Translations under genes and position numbers: made by a program | Notes under the pieces: model-generated | The model's input: the letters and a program-made list of their open reading frames with translations, nothing else | What the model was told of the DNA's origin: nothing | The model's database searches: none | Shown here: piece after piece, positions 1 through 7,110 of the stretch | Layout: every line of letters begins with the position of its first letter | How positions within the stretch are numbered: position 1 is the first letter of the stretch | Origin: Halothermothrix orenii H 168 | Lineage (GTDB): Bacteria; Bacillota; Halanaerobiia; Halanaerobiales; Halothermotrichaceae | Direction of reading: 5' to 3' | Assembly (NCBI RefSeq): GCF_000020485.1 | Contig: NC_011899.1 | Span: 2,364,501 to 2,428,500 of the forward strand | Length of the DNA stretch: 64,000 bases

Positions 1-452
1 ACCATTAAGGAAAATGTTATGTTAGATTCTAGCAACCCCATAATAACCGGGGTCGTGATGTAATATGGTAAATTGGCCAGTACTTTAACGCTCCTGTCAG
101 AAATACCTCTACTGTCAAAGAAATGTTTCCAGTCAACCTCAAGAACATCCTGACCAATTACTTCCAGGTGGTTGTAACCATTAAAAAGCTCTCTTAAAAC
201 CTTAACCAGCCTCTTGTCTTTTTCAAAGGCAAAAACCCGACCAGACCGGGGGACTATTTTCTGGGTTAAGGACCCTATCCCCGGTCCAATTTCAATTACT
301 ATATCCTCATTATTGAGGTCAGCTGTATTTATTATTTTATCAACAATGTTCTGGTCTATTAAAAAATTTTGTCCCAGCCCTTTATGTAGTTTTAAGTTGT
401 ATTTCCTTATTATTTCATTTGTACCACCGGGTGTTGCTATAACTTTATCCAT
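1..452 (-). CDS. rsmA: 16S rRNA dimethyladenosine transferase RsmA (KsgA), N-terminal part
   Basis: Partial gene, cut by the window edge; about 150 N-terminal residues are present. RsmA dimethylates two adjacent adenines near the 3' end of 16S rRNA during small-subunit maturation, using S-adenosylmethionine. Reading the complement gives the family signatures in order: GLGQNFL near residue 27, the SAM-binding loop EIGPGIGSLT, an acidic strand end (FEKD), and the catalytic NLPYYITTP motif near the break. The ATG at 450-452 is preceded by GGAG. The plus-strand reading over the same bases is a shadow. Assignment is firm; only the C-terminal domain is unseen. Confidence 0.95.
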   Translation of the reverse strand, partial: MDKVIATPGGTNEIIRKYNLKLHKGLGQNFLIDQNIVDKIINTADLNNEDIVIEIGPGIGSLTQKIVPRSGRVFAFEKDKRLVKVLRELFNGYNHLEVIGQDVLEVDWKHFFDSRGISDRSVKVLANLPYYITTPVIMGLLESNITFSLM

Positions 453-651
453 TATTATTTCTCCTATTATTTGTATTTATTTTATTTTAACACAATTTAG
501 AAGAACTCGCAAAATTATAAAAAAGGGATTATTACATAAACATAGAGCCTCCATTGCTAGTTTTTCTGGTAGCAAAAGTGTCACATTAATTTTTACCATG
601 AAATTCACTTTAAGCTCAGTTAGTAAAACCTATCTATTTCAAGTATATTAA

Positions 652-666
652 ATTACCCCGGGTAAT
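652..666. promoter_or_regulatory. 15-bp palindrome upstream of the SASP-like gene
   Basis: ATTACCC-C-GGGTAAT is a perfect inverted repeat in the AT-rich space between the divergently read rsmA and the gene at 725, about 60 bp before that start codon. It could be an operator or a chance palindrome. There is no second copy in the window to support an operator family. The rest of 453-724 shows no gene. Confidence 0.25.
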
Positions 667-724
667 ATAATATTATTAGGCATAATGTTAAAAATATATT
701 AAATTTACAACGGGGGATACTATA

Positions 725-1009
725 ATGAGCAAAAACAAAGAAAAAAATAATAATACAGAAAAATTGAAAAAAATAAACAAGGAAATAAACGAAACTGAAA
801 TTAATTTTAATCAGGTGGTAAGTGATGAAGTCGAATCAGAAAAAATTAAGCGGGATACAGCCAGGCAGATGGGAATGGTTAGTGATCAGGTTATGCTCAA
901 CTCACCGGCTGGAGAATATGGGGCTACAGGAAAATCACAGTTAAAAAATATAATTAAAGCCTCCAACAAAGTTACAGAAAAAAACAAAGACAAGGATAAT
1001 AAAGAGTAG
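725..1009 (+). CDS. Small acid-soluble spore protein-like (alpha/beta-type) hydrophilic protein
   Basis: A 94-residue, highly charged protein with a Lys/Asn/Glu-rich tail at each end. Residues about 35-80 resemble the alpha/beta SASP fold, whose members coat spore DNA: a helix with the pattern E-K-I-K-R-D-T-A-R-Q-M-G-M can be laid over the usual KYEIASEFGV protease-site segment, and a later GATGKSQLKN segment sits where the second conserved helix lies. The germination-protease site (Glu before Ile/Phe-Ala) would read Asp-Thr-Ala, so cleavage is doubtful. GGGGGAT precedes the ATG. A monocistronic unit ending in its own terminator fits a spore protein. The similarity is weak and judged by eye. 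Confidence 0.45.
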   Translation: MSKNKEKNNNTEKLKKINKEINETEINFNQVVSDEVESEKIKRDTARQMGMVSDQVMLNSPAGEYGATGKSQLKNIIKASNKVTEKNKDKDNKE

Positions 1010-1031
1010 AGAATAATTTCTCTACTCTTTT
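1001..1031 (+). terminator. Rho-independent terminator of the SASP-like gene
   Basis: A perfect 13-bp stem (AAAGAGTAGAGAA with its complement) closes a four-base loop and runs into T-rich sequence. The stop codon (1007-1009) lies in the 5' arm of the hairpin. Confidence 0.8.
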
Positions 1032-1084
1032 CTTGCTCTATCAAATTTTAATTTTATCTAAATTATATTAAAAAAACTTTAATC

Positions 1085-1318
1085 TTATATATCCAGTTCC
1101 TTCATTACTTTTTGAGGAGCTTCAACGGCTCCCTGTAATCCCTGAGCTGTTGCAGATAGGGCTTTAAAAATTCCATTTACTTTATTGACTTGCTGATTAA
1201 ATAATTCAAAATAGGAATTGAAGGAATTTCCATTCTGTAATAAGAGAAGTATCAGGATTACAAAAAATATAAATCCAGCTTTGTCATCTCTGTTCTGAGA
1301 AAGCTGTTCTTCCGCCAC
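1085..1318 (-). CDS. Small single-helix membrane protein, unknown function
   Basis: 77 residues from a GTG start (1316-1318) preceded by AAGGGGGTG. A charged N-terminus (about 14 residues) leads into one hydrophobic helix, GFIFFVILILLLLQNG, followed by an amphipathic C-terminal half with no recognised domain. The charged-then-hydrophobic design (DDKAGFIFFVILILLLL) matches the divergent neighbour at 1489 (NEYNPFILFLILILLIL), so the two may be distant paralogues. Tiny hydrophobic proteins of this kind (YjcZ-like) are common in spore formers, but I see no sequence that assigns it to that family with certainty. Confidence 0.6.
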   Translation of the reverse strand: MAEEQLSQNRDDKAGFIFFVILILLLLQNGNSFNSYFELFNQQVNKVNGIFKALSATAQGLQGAVEAPQKVMKELDI

Positions 1319-1488
1319 TTAATACACCCCCTTATTTTCAGGTTTTCTTTTAATATCATACGTTTTTCATTCCCCTTCGTTACTATAATTTTAATATCAA
1401 TAAATATTATATTGTATTGAACAAAAATCCGTTTCTACTCATATATTATGATAGCATTAACATTTTTGACACGGGGGTGAAACTAAAA

Positions 1489-1710
1489 ATGCCTATGGTG
1501 GTTTTCAATGGAGAAAAAGACGACGATTTTAATGAATATAATCCCTTTATTCTATTCTTAATCTTAATATTACTTATCTTAACTCAAAATGTTTTATCAG
1601 ATAAAGATGATGACCATAAAAAAGACTACAAAGATAAACGAAAAATGTTTAAAACATTACCTGCTGAGCCTGTTAAAGCGGAAGCCAAAGCGGTTTCAGG
1701 TGGCAATTAA
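1489..1710 (+). CDS. Small single-helix membrane protein, unknown function
   Basis: 73 residues (MPMVVFNG...) from the ATG at 1489, chosen because GGGGGTGA lies 8 bases upstream; a longer in-frame reading from 1417 has no ribosome site. An acidic stretch (EKDDDFNEYN) is followed by the hydrophobic helix PFILFLILILLILTQN, then a highly charged K/D segment and an Ala/Lys-rich tail. It shares its layout with the divergent gene at 1085-1318 and is followed 17 bases later by the gene at 1728, so those two are probably cotranscribed. No function can be assigned. Confidence 0.6.
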   Translation: MPMVVFNGEKDDDFNEYNPFILFLILILLILTQNVLSDKDDDHKKDYKDKRKMFKTLPAEPVKAEAKAVSGGN

Positions 1711-1727
1711 ACCAGGGGAGGGTTATA

Positions 1728-2201
1728 ATGAGTGAAAATCAGCTTTTAACAGTTTTGGCCACTATCCTCCAGAAAAAAGGAAATGAAATGAATAACAATG
1801 AATTATTCGGTATTTTAAGCCTTATGCTATTACATGAAGTAATTGATATTTATAAAGTCCATCAACAGTCATCACTGCCAGCAATACCAGATAAAGAAAT
1901 TACCGGTAACAATTCTTCAATAAGTAATATAACCAGCTTATTAAGTAAAGCAAACACCGGCACAGGAAATTCTTCAGGGATCCAGGAACTACTTCCTTTA
2001 TTGATAAGCACCCTTGGTAGTAGCAAAAGTGGTAGCAATAATTCCGGGTCTGACATTGATGTAGGAACCCTTCTAACCCTTATTAATTCCCTTAATACTG
2101 GCAAAAAAGAAAATGAACCAGAATCTGATAATGAAATAGAAACAGAAAAAACAGGAGAAAATAATGTTAACAGGGAATTTCCTAAAAAAAAAAGAGCCTA
2201 G
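1728..2201 (+). CDS. Hydrophilic Ser/Asn/Gly-rich protein, unknown function
   Basis: 157 residues; the ATG follows GGGGAGGG. The first 45 residues look helical and hydrophobic (QLLTVLATILQKK, ELFGILSLMLLHEVIDIYK), the middle is low-complexity Ser/Asn/Gly/Leu (two NSSxIxxxxxLL-type repeats, then SGSNNSGSD), and the tail is acidic and basic (ESDNEIETEK). No domain is recognised. The position directly after a tiny membrane protein and the repeated small-protein context suggest a lineage-specific surface or spore-coat component, but this is a guess. The TAG stop is inside the 5' arm of a hairpin. Confidence 0.6.
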   Translation: MSENQLLTVLATILQKKGNEMNNNELFGILSLMLLHEVIDIYKVHQQSSLPAIPDKEITGNNSSISNITSLLSKANTGTGNSSGIQELLPLLISTLGSSKSGSNNSGSDIDVGTLLTLINSLNTGKKENEPESDNEIETEKTGENNVNREFPKKKRA

Positions 2202-2251
2202 ACTGGAGTAGGCTCAAACTTTAAGCAGAAGGGGATCCCTTCTGCTTTTCC
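2194..2251 (+). terminator. Two consecutive hairpins, the second a Rho-independent terminator
   Basis: The first hairpin pairs GAGCCTA (2194-2200) with TAGGCTC (2209-2215). The second pairs AAGCAGAAGG with CCTTCTGCTT (2223-2247) and is followed by TTCCTT. Together they end the 1489-2201 unit. Confidence 0.75.
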
Positions 2252-2440
2252 TTAATATGGTAGCTATATTTTCAGTTAACCTTAACCATACTTATTAATA
2301 GTATTTATTTTTTTCCTCTATATATTCAGGGTTGTTACTAACTAAATTTTCTTGCCAGCTGCACAACGTCTTCAGCTAAATTATTGCAAAATATTAACAA
2401 TGCGAATAATAAAAACTATATGAAAGGAAATTCAATACAT

Positions 2441-3643
2441 ATGAAGAGTAAATATAAACTAATGATGGTTGCCTTCAGTGGAGTACCATTTATCATGGTC
2501 CTCGGAAATTCCATGTTAATACCTGAATTTCCCCAGATCAAGGCTGCTTTAGACATCGACCAATTTCACGTTGGTCTTCTTATTACGGTTTTTTCTATAT
2601 CAGCTGGTATTACAATCCCTTTTCTCGGTTATCTGTGTGACCAGATCGGTAGAATAAAAGTAATTGTACCCTCACTCCTGTTATATGGGCTTGGGGGAAT
2701 TATTTCCGGGGTAGCTGCCCTGATTATGGATAATCCCTATAATATTATTCTTATAGGAAGGGTCGTCCAGGGTGTCGGGGCAGCCGGAACAGCCCCCATT
2801 GTTATGGCTCTGGTAGGTGATATTTTCCAGTCCGAGCAGAGAAGTGAGGCCCTGGGGATAATCGAGGCCGCTAATGGAATAGGCAAGGTAGTCAGTCCCA
2901 TACTGGGATCAGCCATCGGTTTAATCAGCTGGATTGCCCTCTTTTTCTTTTATGTCTTTTTAGCTATCCCTATTGCTGCAGGGGTCTGGTTCTGGGGTAA
3001 GGAAGTTAAAGAAAAAGGGCAGCAAAGTTTAAAGAAATATCTTAGAAATGTGGGAGAAATATTCAAAGAAAAAGGCCTGTCACTTATAATGACAATTCTC
3101 TCTGGAATGCTTGTCCTCTTTATCCTGTTTGGACTTCTCTCCTATTTTTCGGATTTTCTGGAAGCAAAACATAATATTAAGGGTTTTGTTAAGGGTTTAG
3201 TAATTGCCATACCCATTCTGTTTATGTCAACAACCTCTTATATAAACGGGTATATCCTTAAAAAAGTAAAAAAATACTTTAAAGCCTCCATTATTACTGG
3301 TTTAATTATAATTCCCCTTGCCCTTATAATCCTCAGTTTTATAAAATCTTTAACCACCTATCTGGTTTTGTTCTCTCTGCTCGGCATCGGGACCGGGCTT
3401 GTTTTACCGGCTATTAATACGCTGGTTACCAGTTCCACAAAAGCTGACCAGAGGGGGGTTATCACCTCTATTTACGGCAGTGCCCGTTTTGTCGGGGTTG
3501 CTATTGGGCCACCGGCTTTTTCCTTTCTCGAAGAATTAAGTCTGAAAACCATGTACTATGGGGGAAGCCTTATCGCTGGAATAATTATGGTTTTAGCTCT
3601 GATTTTTATTTCAGAGAAAGGTATGACTCCTAACCAGGGTTAA
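2441..3643 (+). CDS. MFS drug/metabolite efflux transporter
   Basis: About 400 residues with some 12 hydrophobic segments, an inner-membrane secondary transporter of the major facilitator superfamily. The family loop 2-3 motif is visible as GYLCDQIGRIKV, and a motif-C-like stretch with several glycines follows (GRVVQGVGAAGTAPIVMALVGD). These fit the drug:H+ antiporter type (TetA/Bcr-like), but the substrate cannot be read from sequence. I chose the ATG at 2441 because AAAGGA lies upstream; in-frame ATG 2420 and TTG 2384 are alternatives. It stands alone; its 3' end overlaps a small opposite-strand ORF by four bases. Confidence 0.85.
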   Translation: MKSKYKLMMVAFSGVPFIMVLGNSMLIPEFPQIKAALDIDQFHVGLLITVFSISAGITIPFLGYLCDQIGRIKVIVPSLLLYGLGGIISGVAALIMDNPYNIILIGRVVQGVGAAGTAPIVMALVGDIFQSEQRSEALGIIEAANGIGKVVSPILGSAIGLISWIALFFFYVFLAIPIAAGVWFWGKEVKEKGQQSLKKYLRNVGEIFKEKGLSLIMTILSGMLVLFILFGLLSYFSDFLEAKHNIKGFVKGLVIAIPILFMSTTSYINGYILKKVKKYFKASIITGLIIIPLALIILSFIKSLTTYLVLFSLLGIGTGLVLPAINTLVTSSTKADQRGVITSIYGSARFVGVAIGPPAFSFLEELSLKTMYYGGSLIAGIIMVLALIFISEKGMTPNQG

Positions 3644-3786
3644 GGTTTGGTTTCCTTGTTTTTAGACCTTAAATTTTCCTTGATTCTCCTCATGAAATAA
3701 AGATAACTATCATACTTTTTTTCCGGGAGAAAAACATATAAAACTATAATTATAAGCACTACAGAGAGACTGTATAATAAATCCAT
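3640..3786 (-). CDS. Small membrane protein ORF downstream of DUF441
   Basis: A 48-residue reading frame starting at the ATG at 3784-3786. One hydrophobic helix (LLYSLSVVLIIIVLYVFLP, residues 3-21) is followed by a strongly basic tail (RRIKENLRSKNKETKP), as in a small inner-membrane protein with a cytoplasmic tail. AAGGG lies 12 bases upstream, inside the last codons of the DUF441 gene, so the two could be translationally coupled (8-base gap). The stop codon overlaps the MFS stop on the other strand. Codon use and the membrane pattern support it, but no homologue is recognised. Confidence 0.45.
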   Translation of the reverse strand: MDLLYSLSVVLIIIVLYVFLPEKKYDSYLYFMRRIKENLRSKNKETKP

Positions 3787-3794
3787 TTATAAAA

Positions 3795-4253
3795 TCAGCC
3801 CTTAATTATCTCTATTATTTTAAATAAAACAGCCCCGATTCCTGCAGCCATAAGGGGCCCGACCGGTATTCCACCAAAAAAAACTATTCCTACTAAAGAA
3901 CCCATGATTATACCCAAAATAAACTGAGGGGATTCCTGAAGTAAATCAAGTCCCATTCCATTAAACTTAGTAGCCAGAACCCCGGCTATTATGGCAACTG
4001 TTCCCTGCCAGCTTAGCAAATTATCCTTAATTACTTCCCCGTCTACAGGTGATAAAACCAGGGATGACAGGATAGCCATCAATAAAAAAATTAACCCGAT
4101 TTCAATACCCTTATTCCCCAGGAATTCGAATACAAAATCTATTTCAAACTCATATATGGTCAATAATAAAAGTCCGGCTATTACCAGAACACGGGAGCGG
4201 GCTAAGAAACCAAGGATAGTTATTATAAGTAGAAAATATTTAATATTCACCAA
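3795..4253 (-). CDS. DUF441 family membrane protein (YtwI-like)
   Basis: 152 residues and about four to five membrane segments with the family pattern: an N-terminal LLIITILGFLARSRVLVIAGLL region, a central GIEIGLIFLLMAILSSLV segment, and the Gly-rich C-terminal GIIMGSLVGIVFFGGIPVGPL segment. DUF441 proteins are inner-membrane proteins of unknown function found across Firmicutes and proteobacteria. It lies 61 bases downstream of comB on the same strand, so it may be read with comA-comB, though there is no known functional link. Confidence 0.85.
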   Translation of the reverse strand: MVNIKYFLLIITILGFLARSRVLVIAGLLLLTIYEFEIDFVFEFLGNKGIEIGLIFLLMAILSSLVLSPVDGEVIKDNLLSWQGTVAIIAGVLATKFNGMGLDLLQESPQFILGIIMGSLVGIVFFGGIPVGPLMAAGIGAVLFKIIEIIKG

Positions 4254-4314
4254 TTCCCCCCCATTCTACTGTTTTTATGAATATACTTATGTATGCAGAG
4301 GGGAAATTAGTATT

Positions 4315-5043
4315 TCATCGTCTACTTATTCTAATCTTGATTCCATCCCAGTAAGGAACTATGGAAAAAATATCACGACGGGCAGCGAATTTAATATCCT
4401 CTTTATAACCGAGTTCTCTTAAATTCTGACCATTCTGGGAATGGTGAAACAAATTAATCGTTTCCTGATAACTGCTATTATCTTCAAATATTCTTGCTGC
4501 AGCAAACTCCAGATCGCCACCATTCCATCCTTCATTCATAAGTAAAGAAGAAAACCTGCCGGCTGCAAAAAAATCTTCCAGTGAAAACTTGCCTCTAGTA
4601 CCTGCACAGACAAGGTAAACATCTTTCTCTTTCTTTTTAACCTCTTCGACGACAGCACAACTGTTAACAAGAGCCCCTATGTAAACCCTGTTATCTGAGC
4701 TAATATCCTCAAGGACCCTGGTGCCGTTTGTTGTTTTAATCAGCATAATTTTATCCATAACCATTCCTGGACTTATTTCAGAAGGAGAGTTACCGAGGTC
4801 AAACCCCGGTATTTTTTCTCCTCCTTTCTCTCCACAGAGCATATAATGGGCCGAAGGATTTTTTCGATAATACTCCTGTAATTTGCTGCTGGTGGCAAAT
4901 GGTATGACCTTCCTGGCCCCGTTGGCCAGGGCAGTAACTATAGTTGTACTGGCCCTCAGGGTATCAATAACTACTACTATAACTCCCTTATCAGGGATAT
5001 TTTTGAGTTCATCTGGCGTTAGAGTAATATATATATCAGGCAC
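4315..5043 (-). CDS. comB: 2-phosphosulfolactate phosphatase (ComB)
   Basis: 242 residues. ComB removes phosphate from (2R)-phosphosulfolactate to give sulfolactate, the second step after ComA. Family marks are the N-terminal VVVIDTLRASTTIVTAL, GEKGGEKIPGFDLGNSP, LIKTTNGTR and a Gly/Ala-rich LVCAGTRGKFSLEDFFAAG. The start overlaps the end of comA by eight bases, the usual sign of coupled translation. In methanogens this pair feeds coenzyme M; in spore-forming Firmicutes it makes sulfolactate, and no other coenzyme M genes are visible here, so sulfolactate as an end product is the simpler reading. Confidence 0.92.
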   Translation of the reverse strand: MPDIYITLTPDELKNIPDKGVIVVVIDTLRASTTIVTALANGARKVIPFATSSKLQEYYRKNPSAHYMLCGEKGGEKIPGFDLGNSPSEISPGMVMDKIMLIKTTNGTRVLEDISSDNRVYIGALVNSCAVVEEVKKKEKDVYLVCAGTRGKFSLEDFFAAGRFSSLLMNEGWNGGDLEFAAARIFEDNSSYQETINLFHHSQNGQNLRELGYKEDIKFAARRDIFSIVPYWDGIKIRISRR

Positions 5044-5878
5044 CGATCATCCTCTCCTCACCTTCTTTTCCTTCATCAGGTAAGGTACTCTTAAAGGTAT
5101 CCCCTCGTAACCCCCTTCTCAACGCTTCCAGGGCTATAACTTCATCAACTCTAATATTTCCCAGGTTAACATTGGGACCAAACTGATTTATTAAAACCGC
5201 CTGTTGTTTTTTCAAAGGTGCCTCCCAGATAATTACATCCAGGTTATGGGGAACCGAAGAAACAATCCCTTCAAGCATTTTCATATCAATTGAACCATCA
5301 TCACGGTAAATTGAAATACCTTTTCCGGATTCCCGGCCTTCAATAATAACTTTAGTGGCCCCGTTTTCTATATCCTCTTTGATCTGGGTCTTCATTTCTT
5401 CCAGGGTTAAAGGATTATTCCGGTCTTTTTTCCCTACTTCAGTCAGCACTTTAAATCCCAGGGAACTGGCTTTAATAATAGATTCCTGCCTCAGTTTTTC
5501 GCCAATATCGAAAGTGCCATTTGATATTTCAACAGTGGTAAAGCCAAGCTGTTTGGCTCTGAATAAAAACTCGTTAACCTTGCCCTGACTGGCAGCTACC
5601 TCAAAAAGGGTTCCCCCTGGAAAAACCTCTATACCATATAATCTTGCCAGCTTAATTTTTTCAATTAAAATATCATGGGGATACACAAAAGAAGTACCAA
5701 AACTAAATTTTAAAAAATCTATGTAGTCACCGGCAATTTCCAGTAAATCCTTAAGGGCCCTGATACCAAGCCCTTTATCAAGAACCATGGTAACTCCTTT
5801 ATGACGAGGTTTTAATACCCGACCCTCAATCGGGCAATCCATCTCCAGTTCCCATCCATTATACCTTCTGTCATCCAT
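5036..5878 (-). CDS. comA: Phosphosulfolactate synthase (ComA)
   Basis: 280 residues. ComA adds sulfite to phosphoenolpyruvate to give (2R)-phospho-3-sulfolactate. The TIM-barrel enzyme is recognised by KPRHKGVTMVLDKGLG, DYIDFLKFSFGTS, VFPGGTLFEVA, TVEISNGTFDI and KVIIEGRESGKGI, in family order. It is the first gene of the comA-comB pair. ATG 5878 is preceded by GGGGTGG. Upstream on the coding strand is CATATTAT (5915-5922), which resembles the -10 of forespore or mother-cell sigma factors better than TATAAT, but the -35 is poor; sporulation control is only a hypothesis. Confidence 0.92.
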   Translation of the reverse strand: MDDRRYNGWELEMDCPIEGRVLKPRHKGVTMVLDKGLGIRALKDLLEIAGDYIDFLKFSFGTSFVYPHDILIEKIKLARLYGIEVFPGGTLFEVAASQGKVNEFLFRAKQLGFTTVEISNGTFDIGEKLRQESIIKASSLGFKVLTEVGKKDRNNPLTLEEMKTQIKEDIENGATKVIIEGRESGKGISIYRDDGSIDMKMLEGIVSSVPHNLDVIIWEAPLKKQQAVLINQFGPNVNLGNIRVDEVIALEALRRGLRGDTFKSTLPDEGKEGEERMIGA

Positions 5879-5964
5879 ATTTCCACCCCACTTTTTATAT
5901 TATTCAACATTAGTATAATATGTTTTTGACTTATAAAGTGTGCAGGTAGAAATATGGAATGCTG

Positions 5965-5995
5965 AAAAAGGCCTGTTCTTAATGAGAACAGGCCT
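5965..5995 (-). terminator. Rho-independent terminator of talC
   Basis: AGGCCTGTTCT and its perfect complement (11 bp) around a five-base loop, followed on the minus strand by TTTTT. It lies 50 bases after the talC stop and separates talC from comA. Confidence 0.9.
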
Positions 5996-6045
5996 GAATT
6001 AACTTCAATTGTTAACAATTATATTTTTCAGTAAACTACCTGAAA

Positions 6046-6687
6046 TTACCTCTTATTCCAGTCAGCCAGAAACTTCTCAATTCCCTCATCTGTTTTCGGA
6101 TGCTGTACCATTTTCTTGAAAACGGCATAAGGAATAGTAGCTATATCGGCCCCGGCTTTAGCAGCCTCCAGCACATGGAGCGGGTGTCTGATACTGGCTG
6201 CAATTATTTCAGTTTCAATATTATGTATCTTAAATACCTGAGCAATATCCCTGACAAGCTCCATTCCGGTATGCCCAATATCATCCAGGCGTCCAATGAA
6301 TGGACTGACATAGGTAGCACCAGCTCTGGCTGCCAGTAAAGCCTGATTGGCAGAGAAAACCAGAGTAACATTGGTTTTAATACCCTCACTGGATAAAATA
6401 TTTACCGCCTTTAAGCCCTCCGGGGTCATCGGAATCTTAATAACAACATTATCAGAAATACTGGCCAGTTTCCGGGCCTCTTCCACCATGCCCTCAGCCT
6501 CTGTACTTATTACCTCGGCACTGATAGGGCCGGGAACCAGATCAGTAATCTGTTTGATTACATCTTCAAATTCTACCCCACCTTCTCTGGCAATAAGGCT
6601 GGGATTTGTAGTGACCCCTGATAATACACCCCATTCCTTAACTTCTGAAATTTCTTTTACATTAGCAGTATCAATAAACAGCTTCAT
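6046..6687 (-). CDS. tal: Transaldolase, TalC/fructose-6-phosphate aldolase-like short type
   Basis: 213 residues, the length of the short transaldolase subfamily. It transfers a dihydroxyacetone unit in the non-oxidative pentose phosphate pathway. Signatures: [23 protein letters not shown], Schiff-base lysine in NVVIKIPMT (Lys84), [25 protein letters not shown], and IIAASIRH. Single-gene unit with its own terminator. GGGGTGA precedes the ATG. Sequence alone does not exclude aldolase instead of transaldolase activity, but the Firmicute short form is usually a transaldolase. Confidence 0.93.
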   Translation of the reverse strand: MKLFIDTANVKEISEVKEWGVLSGVTTNPSLIAREGGVEFEDVIKQITDLVPGPISAEVISTEAEGMVEEARKLASISDNVVIKIPMTPEGLKAVNILSSEGIKTNVTLVFSANQALLAARAGATYVSPFIGRLDDIGHTGMELVRDIAQVFKIHNIETEIIAASIRHPLHVLEAAKAGADIATIPYAVFKKMVQHPKTDEGIEKFLADWNKR

Positions 6688-6732
6688 AATTTCACCCCTT
6701 GTGTAGTATTTTAGTTTTTAAAAATTATTTTA

Positions 6733-6759
6733 AAACCTTATAGACTTAGTATAAGGTTT
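6733..6759. promoter_or_regulatory. Inverted repeat upstream of talC
   Basis: AAACCTTATA (6733-6742) and TATAAGGTTT (6750-6759) form a perfect 10-bp inverted repeat with a seven-base spacer, 46 bp upstream of talC. It contains a TATACT hexamer on the talC-coding strand, so it could be an operator covering a promoter. A weak terminator is the alternative. The remainder of 6760-7011 is AT-rich with no gene or RNA that I recognise. Confidence 0.35.
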
Positions 6760-7011
6760 AAGCAGGCCATTTTAATTTATGGTATATACTGACTCTGCTG
6801 TCATAATTAGTGTGTTGAACCATTCCTTCTTTATTAATATAATTAACTATGGCCTGTATTATATTATAAAACCATTACCTAAATTATTATAGCTTAAATC
6901 CACTGGAAAAAACAACTCTTTTAACAAAATATTTTGGATTAAAATACTTTAAACATAATTTAATCCTGCCTCACGGGGGTTGGCAACCATAAATATTAAG
7001 CAGCCCCTGAT

Positions 7012-7087
7012 TTCTTAATGGATTATATTAATCTAAATGATTTATATTATTCTTAATGGATTATATTAATCTAAATGATTTATATTA
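7012..7087. repeat. Perfect 2 x 38-bp tandem duplication
   Basis: The 38 bases at 7012-7049 are repeated exactly at 7050-7087, just before the ribosome site of the GH18 gene. The AT-rich unit contains GGATTATATTAATC, itself nearly palindromic. The duplication doubles any promoter or operator element upstream of the hydrolase. Confidence 0.9.
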
Positions 7088-7110
7088 TATTGAAAGGATG
7101 TTACTTAAAT

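Noticed and set aside
214-651. Plus-strand 145-residue reading frame over rsmA
   Set aside because: The opposite strand encodes conserved RsmA motifs; this frame has no ribosome site and a composition typical of an antisense shadow.
6961-7011. Riboswitch upstream of the GH18 gene (GGGGGTTGGCAACC region)
   Set aside because: I could not fold it into any known class, and the pattern lacks conserved elements of cobalamin, c-di-GMP or SAM switches.
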